Position numbers and translations under genes: made by a program
In this document: piece after piece, positions 7,592-17,338 of the stretch
Layout of the letters: the number at the start of each line of letters is the position of its first letter
How positions within the stretch are numbered: the first letter of the stretch is position 1
Origin: Sphingobium sp. EM0848
Lineage (GTDB): Bacteria; Pseudomonadota; Alphaproteobacteria; Sphingomonadales; Sphingomonadaceae
Length of the DNA stretch: 64,000 bases
Direction of reading: 5' to 3'
Assembly: GCF_013375555.1 (NCBI RefSeq)
Contig: NZ_JABXWB010000005.1
Coordinates: forward strand, 885,501-949,500
The notes under the pieces: generated by a model
Databases searched by the model: none
The model's input: only the letters and a program-made list of their open reading frames with translations
Told to the model about the DNA's origin: nothing

Positions 7592-9921
7592 AAAAGCGCA
7601 CTTGCCAGTTTGCTTCGGTCGCAACGGTCGCGCTGGTGGCAATGAGCGTTTCGTCCACTGCCGCACAAGCTGCGGATGACAGCGCGAAGGGGGCGTCGCC
7701 GCAGGAAATGGCCGAGATTATCGTGACGGCCAATAAGCGCGCGGAAAATCTGAGCAAGGTGGGCCTGACGATCACGGCGCTCGGCGGAGCGCAGCTTCAG
7801 CAGCGGAACATCACGTCGCTCCAGGATCTGGCCACGGCCGTGCCGGGCCTTGTCTTCACGCAGACCGACAGCAACACGCCGGTCTATACGCTACGCGGTA
7901 TCGGCTTTTACGACACAACGCTTGGCGCTTATCCCAGCGTCAGCGTGTATCTCGATGAAACGCCGCTGTCCTTTCCGGTGTTGACCAGCCAGGCCCTGTT
8001 CGATGTCGAACGCGTCGAGGTACTGAAGGGGCCGCAGGGCACGCTGTTCGGGAATAATGCGACGGGCGGTGCGATCAACTATATCGCGGCCAAGCCGACG
8101 CAGGATTTTTCGGCGGGCGTCAGTCTGGATTATGCCCGTTTCAACACTTTCACCGCCGATGCCTATGTCAGCGGTCCGGTCACGGACACTTTGCTCGCGC
8201 GCGTTGCTGTCAGGGCGACGAGTGGCGACGGCTGGCAGAGGAGTATCAGCCGCCCGGATGACCGCAACGGTGCGCCGGAGGCTTTTGCCGCGCGCTTCCT
8301 GCTCGATTGGCGCCCGACAGACCGGCTGCGCATCCAGACCAACCTCAATGGCTGGCGGGATCGCAGCGAACCGCCCGCTGCGCAATTCCAGAAATTCATT
8401 CCGAACTTCCCGGTTCCTGCTGGCAGCGGCTTCGTGCCCCCCGTGCCGAACGCCGTCGACAATGCCCGTCTCGCGGAATGGACGCCCAGCCATAGGCCAA
8501 GTGCCGACAACCGGCTGCTCCAGGCCGCAGTGCGCGCCGATTATGAGGTGACGGACGCCATCACGCTGACCTCCCTCACATCCTATGTCGATTACAGGCA
8601 GCGGCAGGTGCCGGAAGGCGACGGTCTGGTCGGGGAACGGATCGATCTGATCCAGAATGACGGTTATATCCACAGCTTCTCGACCGAGTTGCGTCTTGCC
8701 GACAATAGTAATCCGGTGTTCCGCTGGACATTGGGCGCGAACTACAGCCATGATGTTTCGGATGAAATTGATGCTACGGCCCAGCATGACGCCACGTCGA
8801 ACTATACCAATATTTTTGCGGGCCTTCCATTCCCCGGAAACACTTTTACCAACCATCAGGTGATGAAGAATTATGCCGTGTTCGGCGCGGTTGAATATAC
8901 ATTCGGTCAATTTACGGTGAAGGGCAGCGCGCGTTATACCCAGGCGGACCGTTCGACGAAAAACTGCAACCTTGGCTTTACCACGGGGCCTGAGCCGAAC
9001 AATATCCTTGCCTATTTTAACATCCTGACGAACGCCGTTACGGGGATAACCTATCCCGCCGGCACATGCACCATTTTCGCCTCCAACTTCACGCTTCACG
9101 AATTTCAGGGAGAGTTGAACCAACACAACCTGTCCTGGCGCACGGGTGTCGACTGGAAGCCCAGTAACAATGTCCTCGTCTATATCAACGTGGCCAAGGG
9201 TTATAAGGCCGGCAGCTTCCCCGCGCTTTCCGGGTCTGCCGATCTCGCCTTCTCGCCCGTTACGCAGGAATCGGTTCTCGATGTCGAGGGTGGCGTGAAG
9301 TTGCAGCTGCTGGACCGGAAGCTTTCCGTCAATCTTGCGGGCTTCTACAATGACTATCGTGACAAGCAGGTGAAGTCGAAACTGCTCGATCCGCTCTTCG
9401 GTAAGCTCGATGCGCTGGTCAATATTCCCAAGTCCGAGATCAAGGGCTTCGAAGCCGAAGTGAATGCGCGTCCGATCCCGGGCCTGACGATTGGCGGCGC
9501 TGTGACTTATCTCGACACGAAGCTGGTCGAGGCGGCCGGTCTCTACAGCCTTACCGGCGCGCTCGGCGATTTTTCTGGTAACCCGATCCCGCGCGCATCC
9601 AAATGGGACGTCAGCGGCAATTTCAACTACTCCTTCTCTGTCGGTGCAACGACCAAGGCGTTTTTCGGCGGCCAGATCATCCATCGGTCGCATGCGACTT
9701 CCTCGATCGGGAATGAACCCGACTTCAAACTGCCGGCCTATACCACTATTGATGTGCAGGGCGGGTTGGAGTTCCATGACGGGAAGGTGCGTATCATGGT
9801 CTGGGGCAAGAACATCATGAATGAATTCTACCTCACCAATATCTATCAATATACCGACGGCATCCAGCGCTTTACGGCGAAGCCGGCGACCTATGGCGTG
9901 ACCCTGGGTTATAAATTCTGA
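7582..9921 (+). CDS. TonB-dependent outer-membrane receptor 1
   Basis: About 779 aa; either ATG 7582 or ATG 7588 can start it, and the AAGGAGG at 7571-7577 fits the second better. A signal peptide ends near AAQAAD (~residue 30). Next comes a TonB-box-like EIIVTANKR, a plug domain with VERVEVLKGPQGTLFGNNATGG, and a 22-strand barrel ending in the aromatic YKF terminus typical of outer-membrane proteins. Sphingomonad receptors of this type import hydrophobic or aromatic compounds as well as siderophores. Its place among acyl-CoA genes suggests uptake of the pathway substrate rather than iron. An upstream palindrome suggests specific regulation. Confidence 0.92.
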   Translation: MHMKKRTCQFASVATVALVAMSVSSTAAQAADDSAKGASPQEMAEIIVTANKRAENLSKVGLTITALGGAQLQQRNITSLQDLATAVPGLVFTQTDSNTPVYTLRGIGFYDTTLGAYPSVSVYLDETPLSFPVLTSQALFDVERVEVLKGPQGTLFGNNATGGAINYIAAKPTQDFSAGVSLDYARFNTFTADAYVSGPVTDTLLARVAVRATSGDGWQRSISRPDDRNGAPEAFAARFLLDWRPTDRLRIQTNLNGWRDRSEPPAAQFQKFIPNFPVPAGSGFVPPVPNAVDNARLAEWTPSHRPSADNRLLQAAVRADYEVTDAITLTSLTSYVDYRQRQVPEGDGLVGERIDLIQNDGYIHSFSTELRLADNSNPVFRWTLGANYSHDVSDEIDATAQHDATSNYTNIFAGLPFPGNTFTNHQVMKNYAVFGAVEYTFGQFTVKGSARYTQADRSTKNCNLGFTTGPEPNNILAYFNILTNAVTGITYPAGTCTIFASNFTLHEFQGELNQHNLSWRTGVDWKPSNNVLVYINVAKGYKAGSFPALSGSADLAFSPVTQESVLDVEGGVKLQLLDRKLSVNLAGFYNDYRDKQVKSKLLDPLFGKLDALVNIPKSEIKGFEAEVNARPIPGLTIGGAVTYLDTKLVEAAGLYSLTGALGDFSGNPIPRASKWDVSGNFNYSFSVGATTKAFFGGQIIHRSHATSSIGNEPDFKLPAYTTIDVQGGLEFHDGKVRIMVWGKNIMNEFYLTNIYQYTDGIQRFTAKPATYGVTLGYKF

Positions 9922-9971
9922 CGAACATATCGGTCCAACCCTGCCAGTCGATACCTTGAAGAGATACATAG

Positions 9972-11084
9972 ATGTCACAGACCATGACACCCACATCGTG
10001 CGATACTATGGAGCAAGCCTTGGCCGGATGGCTGGCTGCGCGTCTCGATGCCACTTCAGATGTCGAAGTCACTTTGTTGAACACGCCTGATGCCAATGGC
10101 TTTTCCAATGTCACCATGTTGTTCGATGCGCGCTGGAGCGATCGCGAAGGACGGCATGATCGTCGTTTCGTGGTGCGCGTCCAGCCGACAGGTGAGGGGT
10201 TGTTCCCGACTTATGATGTAAGCCGTCAGTTCGAAGTCATGCGCGTCCTTGAAGTGTCGGCCGTGCCAGTGCCGCGGGTTCGCTGGCTCGATACCGACAG
10301 CCATATTTTCGGCGCGCCCTTTTTTGTGATGGATTATGTCGACGGGCATATCCCGTCGGACGATCCGAGCTTTGCGGCCGGTGGCTGGATATTGGGCTTG
10401 ACCCCACAGCAACGTCAAAACCTATGCGACAATGCCCTTGCCGCACTTGTCGGCGTTCACGAGGTGGACTGGCGGACGTTGGGCCTCGACTGGCTGTTGA
10501 AAGCGGGCGAGGGGTCGAGCACCGAACGCGAACTGGCCTATTATGAAGAATTCTATCGCTGGGCTGCGGAGGGGTTGCGTGTCCCGGCTATAGAGGCGGG
10601 CTTGGCCTGGGCGCGTGACAATATGCCGCTCGATGGAGAATTGGTGTTGAGCTGGGGCGACAGCCGGATCGGCAACATGATCTTCAATGAGGATCTGGGC
10701 GTTCGCGCGGTGATCGACTGGGAGGGGGCGAGCCTCGCAAGTCGGGAAAAGGATCTCGGCCACTGGCTTTTGCTGACCCACGTCTATACTGTCCAGTTCG
10801 GCCTCGATCTGCCTGAGGGCTTTCCCGATCGTGAGGCTTTACTGAGCCGCTACGAGGAATTGAGCGGCCGCCCGCTCGGCAATGTTCATTTCTTTGAGGT
10901 GATGTCGGGCATCCACGCCTCGATCCAGGCGATGCGTGCGCTGAGCTTGATGGGCAAGGCAAGCGACGACGGTCGGAACGAAGCGGCCATTCTCAACAAT
11001 CCGTTTACCCGGGGTCTTGCGAGGCTCATCGGTTTCGAGATGTCGGCGGCAGGTGGGCTGGATGTCCTGACCGGAAAACGCTGA
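9972..11084 (+). CDS. Phosphotransferase family protein (APH/ACAD10-N type)
   Basis: 370 aa kinase-like protein of the aminoglycoside phosphotransferase superfamily. The catalytic loop reads SWGDSRIGN (Asp230, Asn235) and the metal-binding segment VIDWEGAS (Asp249). The usual HGD histidine is Trp228, a variation that leaves the catalytic Asp intact. Relatives fused or linked to ACADs act on 4-hydroxyacyl-CoAs in mammals (ACAD10/11), and bacterial neighbours of ACAD genes are common. A role in phosphorylating a hydroxylated acyl intermediate is therefore possible. Second copy at 55704. Confidence 0.8.
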   Translation: MSQTMTPTSCDTMEQALAGWLAARLDATSDVEVTLLNTPDANGFSNVTMLFDARWSDREGRHDRRFVVRVQPTGEGLFPTYDVSRQFEVMRVLEVSAVPVPRVRWLDTDSHIFGAPFFVMDYVDGHIPSDDPSFAAGGWILGLTPQQRQNLCDNALAALVGVHEVDWRTLGLDWLLKAGEGSSTERELAYYEEFYRWAAEGLRVPAIEAGLAWARDNMPLDGELVLSWGDSRIGNMIFNEDLGVRAVIDWEGASLASREKDLGHWLLLTHVYTVQFGLDLPEGFPDREALLSRYEELSGRPLGNVHFFEVMSGIHASIQAMRALSLMGKASDDGRNEAAILNNPFTRGLARLIGFEMSAAGGLDVLTGKR

Positions 11085-11139
11085 CGCAATCATTGTGGGG
11101 CGATCATTCGCCAAGCCAAGCATCACTTTAGGAGGAAGT

Positions 11140-12183
11140 ATGTCGTTGTCCAGTCATCAGGTCGCGGTTCACGATGACGAATTCCACAAGATGCCGGATA
11201 ACTCGCCCTTCTGGAGCGAGAGTGCACAGTTTACCTGCTATGATCCGGCATCGGGCATTGCGGCTTATTCCCATTGGGGCCTTTTGGGGCGTGAGATCTG
11301 GGAAGCCATTGTCGCCGTCTATCTGCCGAACGGTGAGATCATCGTCAGCCGGACGTTCGCGCCGCGCGTCGAAGGCCAGCCGATGCGGACCGGCGAGGCA
11401 GAGATTCTTCCCATCGTTCCGCGCGAAAGCTGGCGCCTGCGTTATGACGGTGTCGGACGCCGGCTGCTGATGGGGGAATTGGGCCAAATGCCGTTGACCG
11501 ACGGCCCGACCGAACGTCTGAAGCTCGATCTCGTGGCAACGGGCACGACGCCCACATTCGGCAAGGGCATGCGCCTCAAGCCGGAGGAGATGGAGGCGCA
11601 GGACAATAATCTGGCGGTCAGCGGCTCGGGTCTCCACATCGAACAGAGCACCCGCGTGGCGGGAACGGTTGAGTTTCACGGGGAGGTCATTCAGTTCGAT
11701 GCGGTCGGTCATCGGGATCATTCCTGCGGTCCCCGCCACAATAGCCATATGTGGCGCGAATCCTGGGTCAACGGCACCTTCCCTGACGGTAGCATCTTCC
11801 ACTGTGTCCAGGTGTTCGTGACGGGCCGGCCGCTTTATTTCATGGGCTATGTCTGGCGTGGCGAGGAATTTCTCCCGATCACCGATTATTCCGGCCCGCT
11901 GCTGACCGGAACATGCGGAGAGCCGCATGACTTCACCGTGGAATTCACCTGCGAGGGGCAGCGTCATCGGATCGACGGCGAACTGCTGGGGGCGCTTCCC
12001 CTGACGCTGATGCCGCAGGGCATGTATCCAGGTACCAAGGAAGGCGAGATCGATCTGGCGTGCGAGGGTCCGGCGCGCTGGACCTGGAACGGTCAGGTCG
12101 GTCACGGATGGATCGAACGTGTCTTTACCCGTGGTGGCTGGCCGCAGATCCGCGCGGCCGACGCGGCGCGGCAAGCGCGCTGA
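11140..12183 (+). CDS. AttH/CrtC-like calycin-fold protein (DUF7065-like)
   Basis: 347 aa from ATG 11140 (GGAGG at 11131-11135). No signal peptide or membrane segment. Recognisable pieces are VGHRDHSCGPR at about residue 190-200 and GHGWIERVF near the C-terminus, a pattern I associate with the AttH/hydroxyneurosporene-dehydratase lipocalin-like group. Such proteins often sit beside phosphotransferase-family genes, as here. Activity is unknown; hydration/dehydration or lipid binding have been suggested for relatives. Family placement is by eye and moderate. Confidence 0.55.
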   Translation: MSLSSHQVAVHDDEFHKMPDNSPFWSESAQFTCYDPASGIAAYSHWGLLGREIWEAIVAVYLPNGEIIVSRTFAPRVEGQPMRTGEAEILPIVPRESWRLRYDGVGRRLLMGELGQMPLTDGPTERLKLDLVATGTTPTFGKGMRLKPEEMEAQDNNLAVSGSGLHIEQSTRVAGTVEFHGEVIQFDAVGHRDHSCGPRHNSHMWRESWVNGTFPDGSIFHCVQVFVTGRPLYFMGYVWRGEEFLPITDYSGPLLTGTCGEPHDFTVEFTCEGQRHRIDGELLGALPLTLMPQGMYPGTKEGEIDLACEGPARWTWNGQVGHGWIERVFTRGGWPQIRAADAARQAR

Positions 12184-12245
12184 AGCGAGGGCAGGGCCCC
12201 ACGGGTAGCTTAACGGTCGTTGGATGCGTTTGGGTAGGAGAGTAG

Positions 12246-13235
<990 letters not shown>

Positions 13236-13263
13236 CTTTCATCTTCATTGACGTGAGGGACCT

Positions 13264-14091
13264 GTGCCTAAAACGATCCTGATTACCGGCTGCTCAACCG
13301 GAATGGGCAATGCGAGCGCCCGGCTATTTGCCAAAAATGGCTGGAATGTCGTCGCGACGGCAAGAACGCCGGCGTCGATCGAGACTCTTGCCGGAGCGAA
13401 TGTCGCGACGTGCCGGCTCGATGTGACCGATCCGGACAGCATCGCTGCGGCTATCGATGCCGGTATTGCACGGTTCGGCGATATCGATGCGGTGCTCAAC
13501 AATGCAGGCTTCGGCCTTTATGGGGTGTTCGAAAGCCTCAGCGATGCCGATATCCGGAAGATGTTCGAAACCAATCTGTTCGGCGTGATGAATGTCGTCA
13601 GGGCCATATTACCGCATTTTCGTGCCAAAAATTCGGGATCGATCATCAATATTTCCTCGGGCGGCGGGATGTTCGCCCTGCCGGCCATGTCGATCTATTG
13701 CTCCAGCAAGTTCGCGCTCGAAGGCTATTCCGAGGGCATCTATCATGAACTGGGTGCATTGGGCATTTCCGTGAAACTGATCGAGCCGGGTGGCGTGCTG
13801 ACGACACCGTTTGACAGTAGCGCCGTGGCCCGAATGGAAGCGGCGCTGGCTCCCGAGGCATATGGTCCGTTCCTGGAAGGAACGACCAGGAACATAGCCG
13901 TGATGCGGGACAATGCGAAAGCGACCGCCGATGATGTCGCTCAGGCAATATATGCGGCGGCAACGGACGGAACGGATCGCCTGCGCTATGTCGTGACCGA
14001 CGATATCAAGGAACTGGTCCGATTGCGTCACGAAGTGTCTGAAGAAGCCTATATGGCTTTCGTGAAGGACCATATCGTGCCCAAAATATAA
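13264..14091 (+). CDS. Short-chain dehydrogenase/reductase (SDR)
   Basis: 275 aa, GTG start at 13264 with GAGGGA upstream. Classical SDR: TGCSTGMG cofactor loop at about residues 9-16, NNAG, and the YCSSK catalytic Tyr/Lys at about 145-149, with the preceding serine in NISSGGG. The substrate loop and C-terminus (KELVRLRHEVSEEAY) resemble oxidoreductases acting on lipophilic alcohols. Ends the first long plus-strand gene run at a bidirectional hairpin. Confidence 0.88.
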   Translation: MPKTILITGCSTGMGNASARLFAKNGWNVVATARTPASIETLAGANVATCRLDVTDPDSIAAAIDAGIARFGDIDAVLNNAGFGLYGVFESLSDADIRKMFETNLFGVMNVVRAILPHFRAKNSGSIINISSGGGMFALPAMSIYCSSKFALEGYSEGIYHELGALGISVKLIEPGGVLTTPFDSSAVARMEAALAPEAYGPFLEGTTRNIAVMRDNAKATADDVAQAIYAAATDGTDRLRYVVTDDIKELVRLRHEVSEEAYMAFVKDHIVPKI

Positions 14092-14093
14092 AC

Positions 14094-14124
14094 GGGCAAC
14101 CCAGAGTTTCGCTTTGGGTTGCCC
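14094..14124. terminator. Bidirectional terminator between convergent genes
   Basis: GGGCAACCCA (14094-14103) pairs with TGGGTTGCCC (14115-14124), extended inside by GAG/CTT with one wobble. TTGTTT follows on plus and GTTTATATTTT on minus. It sits exactly between the SDR and thioesterase stop codons. Confidence 0.85.
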
Positions 14125-14129
14125 TTGTT

Positions 14130-14918
14130 TCAGGCGTAGAGGGTCACATGCTGGCGTCCCGCGACCATCGGGTTCCCGGCCCCGTCCCACAGGGTCATGG
14201 TCTGGATGGAATAGCCGCCGCGACTATAGTCGCTGGTCGATCGAAAGAGGTGCCAGTCGGTTGCCGGTTGCTGGCTCATAAACTCGACGGACCAATTCAT
14301 GCTGCTGCCGGGGCAGGGGTCGCGCATCGGCACTGTTGCTGCCGGTGGCAGGCTGTCGGCCAACAGGATCAGGCGCGCGGCGCTGGAGGCCGGTTCGTCC
14401 TGAATGCGGCGAACCCATGCCAGGATTTCCGGCACTGCGGCATCGCTGAACGGTGCAGCACCCCCAGCCAACCGCATGTCGAGATTGGCCGAATATCGCG
14501 ACATCCTCACCAACTGCTTGAGATCGCTACAGGCTTGAGGCAACGGTACATCGGGAGGAGACAGCCGGTCGTGCGCGAAGGCGCTCTCTCGTTCTGCGGC
14601 GAAGAACAGGAACCCGCCCAGGGCCGGTGCGCCGTCGGCGGCGATTTCCACGATTGCGATTATCGAGTTCTTGCCGCGACGGACTTCCCGTACCGTGATA
14701 TCAAGCTCTCCCATCGTCGGGCCGATGAAGGCGAATTGTGCCGATTTGAGCGGCGGCGCACCGTCAAGCGTGCGGCAGGCGGCCTCCACGGCGAGGGCTG
14801 CGCTGGCGCCCCCAAAGAGTGTGCGCCCCTGACGCCAGCCATCGGGCGCCATCATCGTGAAACGGCCGTTCTCGCCGCAAAGGGACTCGAACAGGGGCGG
14901 TAGATCGAGCTGATTCAT
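14130..14918 (-). CDS. Acyl-CoA thioesterase family protein (double hotdog)
   Basis: 262 aa. TesB/4HBT_3-like: an N-terminal hotdog with RTLFGGASAALAVEA and a C-terminal hotdog ending SDYSRGGYSIQTMTLWDGAGN. Predicted to hydrolyse acyl-CoA esters, probably to recover CoA from dead-end or bulky thioesters. It is the only minus-strand gene in 1-21.4 kb. Its 5' side has an intrinsic-terminator-like hairpin 74-105 nt before the start codon (see 14992-15023), so attenuation is possible. Confidence 0.8.
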   Translation of the reverse strand: MNQLDLPPLFESLCGENGRFTMMAPDGWRQGRTLFGGASAALAVEAACRTLDGAPPLKSAQFAFIGPTMGELDITVREVRRGKNSIIAIVEIAADGAPALGGFLFFAAERESAFAHDRLSPPDVPLPQACSDLKQLVRMSRYSANLDMRLAGGAAPFSDAAVPEILAWVRRIQDEPASSAARLILLADSLPPAATVPMRDPCPGSSMNWSVEFMSQQPATDWHLFRSTSDYSRGGYSIQTMTLWDGAGNPMVAGRQHVTLYA

Positions 14919-14991
14919 CAGCGTCTCCGGATTCTTACAGGAAGCATTGCGCGGGTAGCCCGCAGTGGTTCGTATATTTGATCACCCAAAT

Positions 14992-15023
14992 AAAAAAATG
15001 CCCCCCGATATTGTGAGGGGCAT
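14992..15023 (-). terminator. Orphan minus-strand intrinsic terminator upstream of the thioesterase gene
   Basis: Read on the minus strand, ATGCCCC (15023-15017) pairs with GGGGCAT (15004-14998) and is followed by seven T residues (14998-14992). No minus-strand gene lies upstream of it; the next DNA is the plus-strand cupin gene. It is therefore either a leader attenuator of the thioesterase gene, the end of an unannotated small RNA, or a block against antisense transcription. Confidence 0.7.
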
Positions 15024-15087
15024 CGAACCTGCTTAGGTCGTTAGGCAAGCAATGCGCTTTTGAAGGCGTGGACGATTTTTGGGAAGG

Positions 15088-15906
15088 ATGCGGCCAGTGA
15101 AAGCGATGCGCGTTGACGCAACGGCAAAAGGGACAGGTTCGATAAGCCCGCTGGCCTTTCCCTCGGTCCATCGCACAGGTGTCAGTGACCCGGAAATCTA
15201 CCGCAAGCGCGCCCGGGGAGAGGCACCGCCGCCGACCCATCAACTGACGCCCTGCGGGCCGCTCCACGCCATCCGCTTGGATCCGGGACCCGTTGAGAAT
15301 TTCGCCAGCCAGCCCGGAGCCTTGCTGACCGTTATCGCATCGGGGCAGCTGCATATGGCCAGTATATCGGGCGATAGTGCCATGCTTGAGTCCGGCGACC
15401 TGTTGCTGGTCGATGAAGCAGCCGTGGCTGGAACCACATTTACAGCAAAAGAGGGGTGCCGGCTGATCCAGATCGGCGTCAATGCAGACTGGCCGCAGGA
15501 TCAGGGCCAGGATCATGGTCCCGGCACGATCGTACCGCGCCCGGGCGCGGTCAATTTCAAACGCATGTATACCGATGAGGAACAGCGTTCCCGGTTTAAC
15601 GAATTTGCTGAATTGTTCGCCGCGCTACCGGGGGAGTGGACGGCAGGCAAGTCGATGGAAGGGTTTCGGTTCCTGTCATGGGAGGATGGCCTGCTGGATT
15701 GGCATCCCGGCGTCATCAACCAGCTTGCCATCTTCCTTTCGGGCACGACCGAGGTTGTGGTCGGCGGCGGCGGTGGAGACACCCAATATTTCTATGCTGG
15801 CGATGTCTGCCTTGGTGAGGATCGCACGGGCGAGGGGCATGTCGATCGTGTGCACGGTCTGGCCCATATCATCCTTCTGGTCGTCGCCAATGAGCATCTC
15901 TGGTAA
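15088..15906 (+). CDS. Cupin-fold protein of unknown function
   Basis: About 272 aa. ATG 15088 is directly behind GGGAAGG, and ATG 15106 is an alternative start. The C-terminal half is a cupin barrel: LSGTTEVVVGG, then YAGDVCLGEDRTGEGH, then RVHG. The N-terminal half looks like a diverged first barrel (PGALLTVIASGQL, SGDLLLVDEAAV). Few metal-ligand histidines survive, so binding or isomerase-type roles are as likely as oxygenase activity. It precedes the CoA-transferase gene by 196 nt. Confidence 0.6.
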   Translation: MRPVKAMRVDATAKGTGSISPLAFPSVHRTGVSDPEIYRKRARGEAPPPTHQLTPCGPLHAIRLDPGPVENFASQPGALLTVIASGQLHMASISGDSAMLESGDLLLVDEAAVAGTTFTAKEGCRLIQIGVNADWPQDQGQDHGPGTIVPRPGAVNFKRMYTDEEQRSRFNEFAELFAALPGEWTAGKSMEGFRFLSWEDGLLDWHPGVINQLAIFLSGTTEVVVGGGGGDTQYFYAGDVCLGEDRTGEGHVDRVHGLAHIILLVVANEHLW

Positions 15907-16102
15907 GCTTCGGCTTTGATGATCCGGCTGATTGCCGCATGTCGGCCCTCGCAATTTGGAGGGGTCAGGACAGCAGGCCGGAATGTATGGTCGCTATACC
16001 GGCAGGGGCGCAGCACGCATCACCTGCGGGGATCGGAATGGACGTCGGAAATGGCGGTGGATCGACCATGTCGCACCGCCCAAATGGGAGCCAGTGGGAA
16101 AG

Positions 16103-17329
16103 ATGAGCTTCGGTGCGCTCAAGGACATCAGGATTATCGACCTGACTCAGATGCTCGCCGGTCCCTATGCCACGATGATGCTGGCTGACCATGGGGCGGA
16201 GGTCATCAAGATCGAGTCGCCTGACGGCGACATGACCCGGCCGGTGGGGCCTTTCCGCGAGGGGGCAGGCGAAAAGGCGCTGGGCGGCTATTTTCAGAGC
16301 GTCAATCGCAACAAGCGAGGGATCTGCCTCGATCTTAAAAGCCCCGAAGGCAAGGCTGCGTTTCTGCGTCTTGTCGCGGACGCGGATGCGGTGGTCGAAA
16401 ATTACCGCGTCGGGGTAATGGAGCGTCTGGGCCTTGGTTATGAGGTTCTCCGCGAGGTCAATCCAAAAATCGTCTATGCGGCGCTACGCGGCTTTGGTGA
16501 CGACAGGACAGGGGCGTCACCCTATGGGCAATGGCCGGCCTATGACGTCGTGGCGCAGGCAATGGGCGGTATCATGGCCATTACCGGACCCGATCCCGTT
16601 TCCCCGACGAAGATCGGTCCTGGCGTGGGCGATATCATTCCCGGCACGATGTTCGCTTTTGGCATATTGGCGGCCATACACAATGCCCGGCAGACGGGTG
16701 AGGGGCAGTTCGTCGACATTGCGATGGTCGACGCGGTGCTGGCGGTGTGCGAGCGTACAGTCTACCAGCATTCGGTACTGGACATCGTGCCGCGGCCCGA
16801 GGGCAATCATCATCCGTTCCTTGTGCCGTTTGGCATCTATCCGGCCGCCGACGGTCACGTCACACTGGCGTCGCATCAACAGCCCTTTTTCGAAACGATG
16901 TGCCACAAGCTTGAGGCGCAGTCCCTGTTGGACAATCCCGATTATGCCACGCCAGAGCTTCGCGTGGAGCATCGCTGGGCGCTCGTCGATGATCTCAGTG
17001 TGTTCACGAAGCGCTTCACCAAGGCGGAACTGACCGAACGGCTTGGCGGCCTGCTGCCTTATGGGCCGGTCATGGATATCGCCGACATCGCGAACGACCC
17101 GCATTATGGCGTGCGTGAGATGATCGTGCCGGTTGAGCAACCGAATGGAGACCCACCCGTTCGCGTGGCGGGCGTGCCCATAAAAATGACGCGCACGCCG
17201 GGGGGCGTGCGACGGCGGGCGCCGCTGCTGGGTGAGAATACGGTCGAGGAATTGCGCCGGGTCGGGCTCACCGAGGAGGAGATCGGCGAGCTTATCGAGA
17301 AACGAGCGGCGATCGCCGCGGACAAATAG
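16103..17329 (+). CDS. Family III CoA-transferase (CaiB/BaiF)
   Basis: 408 aa from ATG 16103; a longer frame from 15932 has no ribosome site. LADHGAEVIKIE and the aspartate of GVGDIIPG (Asp177) match the acyl-accepting aspartate of formyl-CoA transferase. Family III enzymes move CoA between carboxylic acids without ATP. The CitE gene starts 10 nt after the stop. In Pseudomonas itaconate catabolism a family III CoA-transferase, a MaoC hydratase and a CitE lyase work together, so this pair may activate and later cleave a branched dicarboxylate. That analogy is inference. Confidence 0.88.
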   Translation: MSFGALKDIRIIDLTQMLAGPYATMMLADHGAEVIKIESPDGDMTRPVGPFREGAGEKALGGYFQSVNRNKRGICLDLKSPEGKAAFLRLVADADAVVENYRVGVMERLGLGYEVLREVNPKIVYAALRGFGDDRTGASPYGQWPAYDVVAQAMGGIMAITGPDPVSPTKIGPGVGDIIPGTMFAFGILAAIHNARQTGEGQFVDIAMVDAVLAVCERTVYQHSVLDIVPRPEGNHHPFLVPFGIYPAADGHVTLASHQQPFFETMCHKLEAQSLLDNPDYATPELRVEHRWALVDDLSVFTKRFTKAELTERLGGLLPYGPVMDIADIANDPHYGVREMIVPVEQPNGDPPVRVAGVPIKMTRTPGGVRRRAPLLGENTVEELRRVGLTEEEIGELIEKRAAIAADK

Positions 17330-17338
17330 GAGAAGAAG

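Noticed and set aside
7891..9996. 701-codon minus-strand open frame
   Set aside because: Exactly antisense to TonB receptor 1; Arg/His-rich, no domain, a normal shadow in GC-rich DNA.
15010..15060. tRNA-like GGTTCGA on the minus strand near the orphan terminator
   Set aside because: No T-stem, anticodon arm or acceptor pairing can be formed around it.
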